Positions 6,340-13,466 of a stretch of DNA of 18,785 nt are shown here, piece by piece. Both the position numbers and the translations under genes were made by a program. The notes beneath the pieces are model-generated. The model ran no database searches. It was not told where the DNA came from and saw only the letters and a program-made list of their open reading frames with translations. Each line of letters starts with the position of its first letter. Position 1 is the first letter of the stretch. Source of the DNA: Actinomycetospora sp. (GTDB lineage Bacteria > Actinomycetota > Actinomycetes > Mycobacteriales > Pseudonocardiaceae); NCBI GenBank assembly GCA_025925615.1, contig JAICLN010000027.1, positions 1 to 18,785 on the forward strand. Reading direction: 5' to 3'.

Positions 6340-7578
6340 TCAGGACCCGTCGGACATCCCGACCGCCGCGCGCAGTGTCACGAGGTCCCCGGAGCGGGCG
6401 ACCTCGCCGAACAGGTGCGCGCTGCGCCGCGGGATCCGGCGGAGCCCGTCGGTGCGGTCGATGCCGACGAGCCCGAACGTCGGGGCGTACCCGCGGGCCC
6501 ACTCGAAGTTGTCGAACGAGGACCAGTGGAGGTAGCCGCGGATGTCGACGCCCTCGGCCAGCGCCCGCTCGACCTCGCCGAGGTGGCTGTCCAGGTACCG
6601 GATGCGCTGCTCGTCGTCGGCGGTGGCGATGCCGTTCTCCGTGACGACGACCGGCAGCCCGGCCTCGGCGATCCGGCGCAGCATCGTCCCGAACCCCGCC
6701 GGATGGACTTCCCAGCCCATGAGCGTGGTCTCCACGCCCTCCGGGGGTGGCGCGGTGTCGAGCGCGCCGCCGGAGGCGTCCATCCGGGTGCGCGTGTAGT
6801 ACTGCAGCCCGACCCAGTCGCCGACGTCGCCGCCCGCCCGCAGGTCGTCGATGTGGTGGTCGACCATGACGGCCCGGGCCATCGCCACGGCACCCTCGTC
6901 GGCCTCGTCACCCGGGCGCAGCGGCTCGAGGTAGGGCAGGTGCAGGCAGGTGCCGATCTTCGGCGACCCTCGCCCGGCGCGCAGTGCGGCCACGGCCGTG
7001 CGGTGGGCCCGGGCGAGCGTCGCGTTGACGGCCACCGCCTCGCCCACGTCCTGGTGCCCGGGCGGGAACTCGCCGTTGAGGTAGCTCCCGAGGGCGACGA
7101 TCTGCGGCTCGTTGACCGTGCAGGCGTAGGGGATCCGGTCGCCGAGCGCCCGGGCCACCCGCTCCACGTAGCGTCCGAAGATCTCTTGTGCGTCCTCGGC
7201 GAGCCATCCGCCCTGCGCGGCGAACCACCGGGGCACCGTGAAGTGGTACATCGTCACGAACCCGGTCAGCCCGTGGGCGTCCAGGCTGTCGAGGACCCGG
7301 GCGTAGTGGTCGAGCGCCGACTGCGAGAACTCCCCGGGTGCGGGCTCGATGCGGGACCACTCCAGCGAGAGCCGGTGCGCGTTCTGCCCCAGCGACGCCA
7401 GGAGCGCGAAGTCCTCGTCGTACCGGTGCAGGTGGTCGATCGCGTCGCCCGAGGACTCGACGGCGGGGGAGGCCGGATCGTGCTCCCAGTCCCACCAGTC
7501 GTTGTTGTGGTTGCCCCCCTCGACCTGGTGCGCGGCGGTCGCACTGCCCCACAGGAAGTCCTTCGGGAAGCTCGGCAT
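6340..7578 (-). CDS. Glycoside hydrolase family 1 beta-glucosidase-type enzyme
   Basis: The 412-residue protein is a GH1 enzyme. It opens with FPKDFLWGSATAAHQVEGG (4-22), the N-terminal GH1 signature. The acid/base Glu157 is in TVNEP (154-158) and the nucleophile Glu314 in VTENG (312-316), so both catalytic residues are present. The aglycone/sugar-binding motif SSFDNFEWARGY (353-364) is also intact. GH1 enzymes hydrolyse beta-glucosides, beta-galactosides or 6-phospho sugars by a retaining mechanism. The protein is a little shorter than the usual 440-480 residues and has no signal peptide, so it is probably cytoplasmic. The frame is open to 7695, but ATG 7578 is the best start: AGGA lies about 8 nt upstream and the fold begins right there. 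A long hairpin (7631-7695) lies about 50 nt upstream. No sugar transporter is adjacent. Confidence 0.93.
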   Translation of the reverse strand: MPSFPKDFLWGSATAAHQVEGGNHNNDWWDWEHDPASPAVESSGDAIDHLHRYDEDFALLASLGQNAHRLSLEWSRIEPAPGEFSQSALDHYARVLDSLDAHGLTGFVTMYHFTVPRWFAAQGGWLAEDAQEIFGRYVERVARALGDRIPYACTVNEPQIVALGSYLNGEFPPGHQDVGEAVAVNATLARAHRTAVAALRAGRGSPKIGTCLHLPYLEPLRPGDEADEGAVAMARAVMVDHHIDDLRAGGDVGDWVGLQYYTRTRMDASGGALDTAPPPEGVETTLMGWEVHPAGFGTMLRRIAEAGLPVVVTENGIATADDEQRIRYLDSHLGEVERALAEGVDIRGYLHWSSFDNFEWARGYAPTFGLVGIDRTDGLRRIPRRSAHLFGEVARSGDLVTLRAAVGMSDGS

Positions 7579-7630
7579 GGGGCGATCCTGCCGTCGGGAC
7601 GCGCCGGCACGCCCGCCGGGCCCGGGGCAG

Positions 7631-7695
7631 GTGATCAACGGGACATCATGGATGCGGCGCCGACGCCTCCGCAGCCATGACGTCCCGGTGATCAC
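7631..7695 (-). promoter_or_regulatory. 65-nt near-perfect hairpin upstream of the GH1 gene
   Basis: The arms 7631-7651 and 7675-7695 are inverted copies, matching at 19 of 21 positions. Inside, TGCGG (7653-7657) pairs with CCGCA (7669-7673). The pair 7645/7681 is A-C in plus-strand RNA but U-G in minus-strand RNA, so the fold is better kept in the minus-strand transcript that runs into the GH1 gene. The outer right end is the perfect palindrome GTGATCAC (7688-7695). It could be a terminator for the upstream hypothetical gene, a 5'-leader element of the GH1 message, or a protein-binding site. No T-run follows. Confidence 0.6.
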
Positions 7696-7734
7696 GGCCG
7701 CATCAGGTCGCGACGGCCGCCACGCCCCCGTGCG

Positions 7735-8136
7735 TCAACGCACGGGGCGCAGGTGTCGGTGCGCGCGGTGCTTCGGTCCGCGGGAGCCGGCCCCGTCGTC
7801 GTTCCCGGCGGCGGGCAAGGGCGAGCCGGACGATTCCTCGCCCGGGACGCCGTCCGCCGCGAGGACGTCGCGCCGTCGGCGGACGGCCTCGGAGAGCTCC
7901 ACCGCGGGGCCGACGACGTCGGGTCCGGAGGTCCCGCTCGCGACCTCGACGGCATCCGCGAGGGCGTCCGCCAGACAGGCGAGCTCGTCGAGGAGATCGA
8001 CGCTCCAACGGCGGCGGAGCTCCGGGTCGGCCATGAAGTGCCAGCCGGAATGCTCGAGCTCGCGCAGGGCGTCGGTCGCGGTACGGGCCTGGGCGACGGC
8101 CGGGTCATCGAACGTCACGGCGCGATCCTGGCCCAT
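7735..8136 (-). CDS. Hypothetical protein
   Basis: I do not recognise this 133-residue protein. Its codons have strongly GC-biased third positions, better than the overlapping plus-strand frame, which supports it as the real gene here. The N-terminal two thirds look helical (AVAQARTATDALRELEHSGWHF, LLDELACLADALADAVEV, VELSEAVRRRRDVL). The last ~35 residues are rich in Gly, Pro, Arg and His and are probably disordered. There is no signal peptide or membrane segment. ATG 8136 has no visible ribosome site. The in-frame GTG at 8118 has AGGA 7 nt upstream and may be the true start, removing six residues. It is divergent from the small acidic gene at 8217. Confidence 0.6.
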   Translation of the reverse strand: MGQDRAVTFDDPAVAQARTATDALRELEHSGWHFMADPELRRRWSVDLLDELACLADALADAVEVASGTSGPDVVGPAVELSEAVRRRRDVLAADGVPGEESSGSPLPAAGNDDGAGSRGPKHRAHRHLRPVR

Positions 8137-8216
8137 GGTCGCGAGGGGGGCCGCGTCGGGGTTGGGGTCCTCTCCGATCGGACATCCTGCCGCTCCGGAC
8201 CGACGAGGAGGTCGCG

Positions 8217-8354
8217 ATGACGAGCCCGGGCAACGCCGACGAGGACCCCGACGACCGTCCGCTGGACACCGTGCCCGCGGACCAGGACCCCGGGGACGAC
8301 CGGGACGCGGCCGACCCCCGGCCCGACGATCCGACGCCCGACGACGAGGTCTGA
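8217..8354 (+). CDS. Small acidic protein, 45 residues, unknown
   Basis: A short frame begins MTSPGNADEDPDDRPLDTV and ends PDDEV. It is made almost entirely of Asp, Glu, Pro, Ala and Arg, with about 14 Asp and a strongly negative charge, so it is probably disordered. The case for a real gene is a near-ideal ribosome site (GAGGAGG at about 8205-8211) directly before the ATG, and a stop 7 nt before the convergent transporter's stop inside a palindrome. I recognise no family. Small acidic proteins of this kind are seen in actinomycetes but have no known role. It could instead be a chance frame, since high-GC DNA favours such composition. Confidence 0.55.
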   Translation: MTSPGNADEDPDDRPLDTVPADQDPGDDRDAADPRPDDPTPDDEV

Positions 8355-8365
8355 CGCGGCGTCAG
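8351..8365. terminator. Perfect palindrome spanning both convergent stop codons
   Basis: CTGACGC-G-GCGTCAG is a perfect inverted repeat with 7-nt arms. The left arm contains the TGA of the small acidic gene (8352-8354) and the right arm contains the complement of the transporter's TGA (8362-8364). As RNA it could form a 6-bp stem with a 3-nt loop on either strand. It is short and lacks a T-run, so termination is only a suggestion. Confidence 0.4.
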
Positions 8366-9210
8366 CGCGCCGGGCTGACCGTCGCGGTGTCCTCCGAGAC
8401 GTCGCCGAAGCGCGCGAGGGTGAGGGCGCCCGCGATCGTGATGAGGAAGCCGAGCAGCGCCAGGACGCCCGAGCTCACCTCGTCGCCGAGCACCAGCAGC
8501 CCGATCAGCCCTGGGAAGAGCGTCTGCCCCACCACGGTGCCGGCGGTCGCGGCCGTCACCGACTCGCGCTGCAGGGCCGTGGCGTAGAAGAGGAAGGCGA
8601 GGAACCCGGCGGTGGGCAGCACGTAGGTCGCGGGATCGGTGGCGAGCGCGAGGATCGAGGTCGGCTGCACGACCCGGCTCGCGAGGCTGGTCAGACCGAA
8701 CCCGCAGCCGGCGAGCAGGCCCAGCGCGGCGCCTGCGGTCCGCCGCGGCAGCCGGCCGGCGAACACCCCGGCCACGGCCAGCACGCCGACCGCGACCAGC
8801 ATCAGGACGTGCAGGAGGGTGTCCCCGTGGGACGGCCCCTGGTGTCCCGAGAACAGGCCGAGCAGCACCAGCCCGGCGCACACCGCGACCACGGCCCCCT
8901 TCTCGGCGCGCCCGAGATGGGTGCCGAGCACCCTCCGGGCCACCAGCGCGGTGACGGCGAGGTTGGCCGAGGTGGCGGTCTGGACCAGGAACACCGGACT
9001 GACCCGGAGCGCGGTGAAGGTGGCGGCGAAGCTCGCGAGGTCGAGCCCGAGGCCCAGCCAGAAACGCCACTGCCGGACGAGGTCGAGGAGCAGGTGGACG
9101 TGGACGCCGCGGCCGCTGTCCGGGACCGCCCGGGCGGCGAGGGCCTGCACGACGGCGGCGACCCCGGAGAACAGGGCCCCGAGCAGCGCGACGAGGACGC
9201 CCCACCACAC
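8362..9210 (-). CDS. EamA/DMT-type membrane transporter
   Basis: The protein has about 282 residues and is almost wholly hydrophobic, with roughly nine to ten predicted membrane helices. Clear examples are LVALLGALFSGVAAVVQALAA at the N-terminus, AVVAVCAGLVLLGLF and LLHVLMLVAVGVLAVAGVFAG in the middle, and VLALLGFLITIAGALTLARF at the end. TALRVSPVFLVQTATSANLAVTALVARRVLG is the helix pair that recurs in drug/metabolite transporter proteins. DMT proteins export or import small metabolites; the substrate cannot be told. Three GTG codons are possible starts (9219, 9216, 9210). I chose 9210 because GGGGAGG then lies 8 nt upstream. The gene is followed by the convergent small acidic gene. Confidence 0.8.
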   Translation of the reverse strand: MWWGVLVALLGALFSGVAAVVQALAARAVPDSGRGVHVHLLLDLVRQWRFWLGLGLDLASFAATFTALRVSPVFLVQTATSANLAVTALVARRVLGTHLGRAEKGAVVAVCAGLVLLGLFSGHQGPSHGDTLLHVLMLVAVGVLAVAGVFAGRLPRRTAGAALGLLAGCGFGLTSLASRVVQPTSILALATDPATYVLPTAGFLAFLFYATALQRESVTAATAGTVVGQTLFPGLIGLLVLGDEVSSGVLALLGFLITIAGALTLARFGDVSEDTATVSPAR

Positions 9211-9259
9211 GGCCACCACCTCCCCGGGCGGGCTCGAGCGGCGGCGGCACCCCGCCGGC

Positions 9260-9282
9260 CCGTGACGGCGGTGCGGTCACGG
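9260..9282. terminator. Hairpin between the enoyl-CoA hydratase and transporter genes
   Basis: CCGTGAC (9260-9266) pairs with GTCACGG (9276-9282) around a 9-nt loop. It lies 46 nt beyond the stop of the enoyl-CoA hydratase gene and 49 nt before the first possible transporter start, both on the minus strand. It may end the first message or sit in the leader of the second. The rest of the gap 9220-9328 shows nothing else. Confidence 0.35.
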
Positions 9283-9328
9283 TAGCCCGCCGAGCGCCCC
9301 GGAGGGGGCCCCGCGGCGAGGCCCGACC

Positions 9329-10195
9329 TCAGTTGCCCGAGACGTCCAGATCCGCCGGGGCCCCGGGCCACGGCGGCACGAGGTCCAGGTGGTCGGAGGG
9401 CCGCCCGGTGAAGGCGGGCGGGCGCTTCTCGAGGAAGGACGTGACCCCCTCGACGGCGTCCACGTCGCGGCCCAGCGCGGAGATCACCCGCGTCTCCGTC
9501 CGGTGGGCCTCCCACGGCGACGGCGTGTCGAGCATCGACCAGAGCATCCGTCGGGAGAGCGCGACCGACACCGCCGAGGTGTTCCCGGTGATCTCCGACG
9601 CCAGCTCGGTGACCGTGCTGACCAGCTCGTCCGCCGGCACCACCCGCGAGACCAGCCGACCCCGGAGCGCATCGTCGGCGTCGAAGACCCGCCCGGTCGC
9701 GACCCACTCCATCGCCTGCGAGATCCCGACGACGCGCGGCAGGAACCAGCTCGAGGCCCCGTCCGGGGCGATCCCGCGCCGAGTGAACACGTAGCCGAAG
9801 CGGGCCGTGTCCGACGCGATGCGGACGTCGGCCGCCAGCGGCATCGTCGCCCCGACCCCGACGGCGGGTCCGTTCACCGCCGCGATCACCGGCTTCGTCG
9901 AGGCGGCGATGCGCAGCACGACCACGCCGCCGAGGTCCCGCGGCGCACCGCCGAGGGTCCCGCCGGCCGACTGCCGGGCCTCGGCGGTGCGTCGGTGGTC
10001 GAAGGTGCTCCCGCCGGCCTCGAGGTCCGCGCCCGCGCAGAATCCCCGGCCGGCTCCGGTCAGGACGACGACGCGGACGTCGTCGTCGGCATCGCTGCGG
10101 TCGAGGGCCGCGACGAGCTCCCCGGCCATCGTCGGAGTGAACGCGTTGAGGCGGTCCGGGCGGTCGAGGGTGATGGTCGCGATCCCGGCGACCAC
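9329..10195 (-). CDS. Enoyl-CoA hydratase/isomerase (crotonase) family protein
   Basis: As called from GTG 10195 the protein has 288 residues. The crotonase fold is clear: ITLDRPDRLNAFTPTM (8-23), oxyanion-hole segments AGRGFCAGADL (48-58) and NGPAVGVGATMPLAADVRIAS (108-128), and AMEWVATG with Glu163, which aligns with the second catalytic Glu of classical hydratases. The first catalytic Glu (Glu144 of the rat enzyme) aligns with Phe137 in the FGYVFTRRGIAPD segment, a pattern I associate with a subgroup of bacterial family members. Hydration versus another CoA chemistry is therefore open. The N-terminal coding match continues 13 codons upstream (ETRYEQIRYEV), where GGAGGT stands 5 nt before an ATC codon at 10232-10234. 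The real start may be there. Confidence 0.85.
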   Translation of the reverse strand: MVAGIATITLDRPDRLNAFTPTMAGELVAALDRSDADDDVRVVVLTGAGRGFCAGADLEAGGSTFDHRRTAEARQSAGGTLGGAPRDLGGVVVLRIAASTKPVIAAVNGPAVGVGATMPLAADVRIASDTARFGYVFTRRGIAPDGASSWFLPRVVGISQAMEWVATGRVFDADDALRGRLVSRVVPADELVSTVTELASEITGNTSAVSVALSRRMLWSMLDTPSPWEAHRTETRVISALGRDVDAVEGVTSFLEKRPPAFTGRPSDHLDLVPPWPGAPADLDVSGN

Positions 10196-10328
10196 CTCGT
10201 ACCGGATCTGCTCGTACCGGGTCTCGGCGGGGATGGGGCACCTCCGGGTGTGCGGGCGCTCGGGTTGTTCGGAGCGTTCGCGACCATCCCATGTCGAGCA
10301 CCCGGGGTCTGCTCCGTCCCCCGGACGA

Positions 10329-10410
10329 CGGTGGCCGCACGGGCCGCCACCGACGGAGGAGACCGCTCAGGAGCTCGTGGAGCGGAGCCAGGCCCAGCGA
10401 GCGCCGCTCC
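10329..10410. terminator. Two hairpins downstream of the P-loop kinase gene
   Basis: GGAGCGG (10379-10385) pairs with CCGCTCC (10404-10410) around an 18-nt loop, abutting the TAG of the minus-strand kinase gene. Further on, CGGTGGC (10329-10335) pairs with GCCACCG (10346-10352) around 10 nt. Either could end the fgd-kinase message before the enoyl-CoA hydratase gene. Neither has a T-run. The remaining part of this gap, 10235-10328, presumably holds the hydratase promoter, but I see no clear -35/-10 pair. Confidence 0.35.
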
Positions 10411-11000
10411 TAGAGCACCGAGGACAGCGCCGCGTCGACCGCCGCCACCCCGTCCGTGCTGTTGTCGACCGCCAGGTGCGGGACCTCGGGGGGCTCGGTG
10501 GGGCGCATCCGGGCCGTGAAGGCGTCGAACGCCGCCAGCTTCCCGGCGTCGCGCTCGAGCCCGCGGGCCTCCAGACGCCGGCGCAGGGTGGCCTCGTCGC
10601 ACCCGACCCAGACGAGGCGCACCCGCCCGCCCCCGAGCTCGCTGACCCACTGCCCCCACGCCGCCGCGTCGCGGATCCGCGTGGTGAAGGGGGCGACGAG
10701 CAGGACGGGGCATCCGCGGGCGCGGATCTGCCGGGCGGCGGCGGTCATCCCGCCGTACTCGTGGACCTTGACGTGCTCGTCGTACCAGGGCCCCTCGCGC
10801 TCCCCGTCCGGGTGACCCGCGACGGCGAGGGTGGCGGCGACGAACCCGCCGTAGAGGGTGTCCTTGTCCAGCAGGGCGGGCACCGGACGGAGCAGGGCGG
10901 CCAGCCGGTCGGCGACGGTGCTCTTGCCGGCCCCGGGTGCGCCCGCGACCACCCACACGTCCGCACCCGGTCCGTCTGCGGACGTGGCGTCCGGGAGCAC
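10410..11000 (-). CDS. P-loop NTPase, kinase-like (AAA family ATPase)
   Basis: The 196-residue protein has a textbook Walker A motif GAPGAGKST (20-28) after the first strand WVVAG, then DKDTLYGG, which resembles the substrate-lid start of small-molecule kinases. A second strand follows ([15 protein letters not shown]), then [24 protein letters not shown], an LID-like Arg-rich helix. Length and order fit the broad group of gluconate/adenylylsulfate/chloramphenicol-kinase-like P-loop proteins. The substrate is unknown. The GTG at 11000 lies 6 nt after the fgd stop, so the two genes are probably co-transcribed, though no good ribosome site is visible; a GTG a few codons inside is possible. It is not a recognised F420 biosynthesis gene. 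Confidence 0.75.
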   Translation of the reverse strand: MLPDATSADGPGADVWVVAGAPGAGKSTVADRLAALLRPVPALLDKDTLYGGFVAATLAVAGHPDGEREGPWYDEHVKVHEYGGMTAAARQIRARGCPVLLVAPFTTRIRDAAAWGQWVSELGGGRVRLVWVGCDEATLRRRLEARGLERDAGKLAAFDAFTARMRPTEPPEVPHLAVDNSTDGVAAVDAALSSVL

Positions 11001-11006
11001 GGGGGC

Positions 11007-12017
11007 TCAGGCGGAGAGAGCGCGCAGGCGGGGGACGAGATCCTCCCCGACCTGGGAGAGGAAGCGTCGCTGGTCGCCGCCCGGTCCGTGGAGCACCAGG
11101 TGGTCGAGGCCCGCCTCGACGTAGGGACGGACCTGCTCGGCGGCCTCGTCCGGGTCGGAGGTGACGATCCAGCGCTGCGCGATCTGCTCGATCGGCAGCT
11201 CGTCGGCGAGCTTCTCCATCTCCTGGGCCGTCGTCACCGACTGCTTCTGCTCGGCGGTCAGCGACAGCGGGGCCCAGAAGCGGGTGTTCTCGAGTGCGCG
11301 GTCGGCGTCGCGGTCGTAGGAGATCTTGATCTCGATCGTCCGGTCCACGCCGTCGATCCCCGGCGTGCCCGCCTTCTCCCGCCCCTCGGCGAGGGCCGGC
11401 ATCAGCTTGTCGGTGTAGAGCTCCATGCCCTTGCCGGACGTGCAGATCATCCCGTCCCCGGCGCGCCCCGCGTAGCGCGCCATCTGCGGCCCGCCCGCCG
11501 CGACGTAGATCGGGACCGGCGTCTCCGGGCGGTCGTAGATCGAGGCGTCGACGGTCGTGTAGTACTCGCCCTCGAAGCTGACGGACTCCTCGGTCCACAG
11601 CGCCCGGATCAGCCGCACGGACTCGCGCAGCCGCGCGAAGCGCTCCTTGAAGTCCGGCCACTCCCGGCCCGAGACCGCGACCTCGTTCAATGCCTCACCG
11701 GTGCCGATCCCGAGGATGACGCGCCCCTCGGTGAGCAGGGCCATCGTCGCGAAGGTCTGCGCGATGACGGCCGGGTTGTAGCGGAAGGTCGGCGTGAGCA
11801 CGCTGGTGCCGAGCTGCAGGCGCGAGGTGCGCTCCCCGACGGCGGCGAGCCAGGTCAGTGCTGAGGGGGCGTGGCCGCCCTCGTGCCGCCAGGGCAGGAA
11901 GTGGTCCGACACCCAGGCGCTGTCGAGGCCCACCTCCTCGGCCTGCACCGCGAACTCGACCAGTTCGCGCGGGCCGAACTGCTCGGCGGACGCCTTGTAC
12001 CCGATCTTGACGCTCAC
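11007..12017 (-). CDS. fgd: F420-dependent glucose-6-phosphate dehydrogenase
   Basis: The 336-residue protein follows mycobacterial Fgd1 almost end to end. It begins [29 protein letters not shown] contains His39 (His40 in M. tuberculosis) and GTGEALNE contains Glu108 (Glu109 there). [34 protein letters not shown] and [15 protein letters not shown] are also kept. The enzyme oxidises glucose 6-phosphate to 6-phosphogluconolactone and reduces coenzyme F420, supplying F420H2 to reductases. Its presence means the organism should make F420. The start is GTG at 12017. No ribosome site precedes it, but TAGTCT lies 6 nt upstream, suggesting a leaderless message. The P-loop kinase-like gene follows after 6 nt. 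Family assignment is very secure. Confidence 0.95.
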   Translation of the reverse strand: MSVKIGYKASAEQFGPRELVEFAVQAEEVGLDSAWVSDHFLPWRHEGGHAPSALTWLAAVGERTSRLQLGTSVLTPTFRYNPAVIAQTFATMALLTEGRVILGIGTGEALNEVAVSGREWPDFKERFARLRESVRLIRALWTEESVSFEGEYYTTVDASIYDRPETPVPIYVAAGGPQMARYAGRAGDGMICTSGKGMELYTDKLMPALAEGREKAGTPGIDGVDRTIEIKISYDRDADRALENTRFWAPLSLTAEQKQSVTTAQEMEKLADELPIEQIAQRWIVTSDPDEAAEQVRPYVEAGLDHLVLHGPGGDQRRFLSQVGEDLVPRLRALSA

Positions 12018-12023
12018 GCCGCG

Positions 12024-12029
12024 AGACTA
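12024..12029 (-). promoter_or_regulatory. Candidate -10 box for a leaderless fgd transcript
   Basis: On the minus strand TAGTCT fits the actinobacterial TANNNT -10 pattern and ends 6 nt before the GTG start of fgd. Transcription would begin at or next to the start codon. No ribosome site is visible, which agrees with a leaderless message. A -35 box at normal spacing is not evident. Confidence 0.35.
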
Positions 12030-12095
12030 CGCGCGGGTGCCGGGCCCCGCAGTCACGTCGCCGGTGGTCAGGGGGCCGGTCGCACTCGCTGTACC

Positions 12096-12111
12096 CCGAC
12101 GCCGTCGTCGG
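12096..12111 (-). terminator. Hairpin after the molybdenum hydroxylase operon
   Basis: CCGACG (12096-12101) and CGTCGG (12106-12111) form a 6-bp stem with a 4-nt loop, 9 nt beyond the stop of the small subunit gene. It would separate this operon from fgd, which seems to have its own promoter. There is no T-run. Confidence 0.35.
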
Positions 12112-12120
12112 TCACGAACC

Positions 12121-12594
12121 TCACGACGGGGCCCGCACTGCCCGCGCCGCCGACTCCACCGCGTCCACGATGCCCATGTACCCCGTGCACCGGCAGATGT
12201 GCCCGGCCATCTCCGCGCGGATGCGTTCCCGGTCCGGGGCGGGCTCGACCTCGAGGAGGTGCGTCGCGGTCATGAGCATCCCCGGGGTGCACGCGCCGCA
12301 CTGCAGCCCGTGGCAGGTCGAGAAGGCCTCCTGCAGCGGGTCCAGCGTCCCGTCCGGAGCCGCGAGCCCCTCGACCGTGCGCACCGTCGAGCCGTCGGCC
12401 TGCACCGCGAACATCAAGCACGCGCGGGCAGGCTCGGCGTCGACGAGCACGGTGCACGCGCCGCACACCCCGTGCTCGCAGCCGAGGTGGGTGCCGGTCA
12501 GCCCGAGGTCCTCGCGCAGCGCGTCGGCCAGGGTCCGCCGGGGCTCGACGTCGAGGCGGTGCCGTGTGCCGTTGACGGTCAGCGTGATCCTCAT
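12121..12594 (-). CDS. (2Fe-2S) small subunit of a xanthine-dehydrogenase/CoxS-type molybdenum hydroxylase
   Basis: The 157-residue protein carries both iron-sulfur domains of the family. Plant-ferredoxin-type ligands are Cys39, Cys44, Cys47 and Cys59 (GCEHGVCGACTVL then ARACL). The helical second domain has Cys99, Cys102, Cys134 and Cys136 (LQCGACTPG and CRCTGY), so all eight cysteines are present. One small oddity is CGACTPG where most members have CGFCTPG. It passes electrons from the molybdenum centre to FAD. The ATG overlaps the stop of the FAD subunit gene by 4 nt (12591-12594), so it is made together with it. It is the last gene of the operon. Confidence 0.95.
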   Translation of the reverse strand: MRITLTVNGTRHRLDVEPRRTLADALREDLGLTGTHLGCEHGVCGACTVLVDAEPARACLMFAVQADGSTVRTVEGLAAPDGTLDPLQEAFSTCHGLQCGACTPGMLMTATHLLEVEPAPDRERIRAEMAGHICRCTGYMGIVDAVESAARAVRAPS

Positions 12595-13466
12595 ACCGGC
12601 TCCCTGCGGTGGCTGGAGGTGGCGGACCGGTCCCCGGCGCGGGCGAGGTCCGTCAGCGCCCGCCGGGTCATCTCGTGGGTGAGCGCGCGGCGGTACCCGG
12701 CGCTGCCGTGCAGGTCGGAGACCGGATCGACGTCGTCGGCGGCCGCGTCGGCGAGGCGGTCCACGTGGTCCGGGCCGAGCGGGCCGCCCCCGGGATCGAG
12801 GGCGTCGAGCGCCTCCTCGCCCCCGACGAGGTGGGGCGTGCCGGCCACGCCCCCGACGACGACGCGGAGCCGATCACCGAAGCGGGCGGCGACCACGGAG
12901 ACGACGGCGAAGTCGCCGTGCCGGCGCGCGAACTCGGCGAACCCCCAGGCGTCGGGGATCGGCAGCTCGACCCCGGTGAGCACCTCGTCGTCGGCCAGGT
13001 CGCTCTGCAGGGCGCCGACGAACAGCCCGTCCGCGTCGACCCGCCGCGTCCCGCCCGGCCCGGCGACGTGCACGGCCCCGGCGCACGCGCGCAGCACCGC
13101 GGGCAGCTCGGCCGCCGGGTCGGCGTGGGCCAGGCTGCCGCCGAGGGTGCCGCGGCTGCGGATCGCGGTGTGCCCGATCCAGCCGGCGGCGGCCGCGACG
13201 AGCGGGTGCCCGTCCTGCGCGGCGAGGGCGGTGTGGCGCACGAGCGCGCCGGCATGCAGGACGCCCTCGCGCCCCGCGAGGTCCGCGAGGCCCGGGACGC
13301 GGTTGACGTCCACGAGCACGTCCGGGCGGGCCCTGCGCAGGGCGAGCACGGGCACGAGCGACTGCCCGCCGGCCAGGATCTTGCCCTCGCCGTCGGCGTC
13401 GGCGAGGGCCGCCACGGCGTCGGCGACGTCGGTGGCGCGGTGGTAGGAGAAGGGCGGGCACTTCAC
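12591..13466 (-). CDS. FAD-binding middle subunit of the molybdenum hydroxylase (CoxM type)
   Basis: The 291-residue protein starts FSYHRATDVADAVAAL, typical of the medium subunit. The two FAD pyrophosphate-binding motifs are present: AGGQSLVP (32-39) and TLGGSLAHADPAAELP (107-122). The C-terminal CO-dehydrogenase-flavoprotein domain follows (RVVVGGVAGTPHLV, then GSAGYRRALTHEMTRRAL). It takes electrons from the 2Fe-2S subunit. The start is GTG 13466, fixed by a 4-nt GTGA overlap with the large subunit stop; the frame happens to stay open far upstream, but that part is the large-subunit gene read out of frame. It also overlaps the small-subunit gene by 4 nt. Length is normal. Confidence 0.94.
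   Translation of the reverse strand: MKCPPFSYHRATDVADAVAALADADGEGKILAGGQSLVPVLALRRARPDVLVDVNRVPGLADLAGREGVLHAGALVRHTALAAQDGHPLVAAAAGWIGHTAIRSRGTLGGSLAHADPAAELPAVLRACAGAVHVAGPGGTRRVDADGLFVGALQSDLADDEVLTGVELPIPDAWGFAEFARRHGDFAVVSVVAARFGDRLRVVVGGVAGTPHLVGGEEALDALDPGGGPLGPDHVDRLADAAADDVDPVSDLHGSAGYRRALTHEMTRRALTDLARAGDRSATSSHRREPV

Noticed and set aside
5479..7680. Open frame of about 730 codons on the plus strand
   Set aside because: It lies opposite the SDR and GH1 genes, has no family resemblance, and is the usual by-product of high-GC third positions.
9807..11864. Long plus-strand frame opposite the hydratase, kinase and fgd genes
   Set aside because: The minus-strand frames have clear family motifs; this frame has none and no ribosome site.
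12018..12120. Possible RNA gene or small gene in the gap before fgd
   Set aside because: It holds only a short hairpin and a possible -10 box; no start codon with a ribosome site or tRNA-like fold was found.
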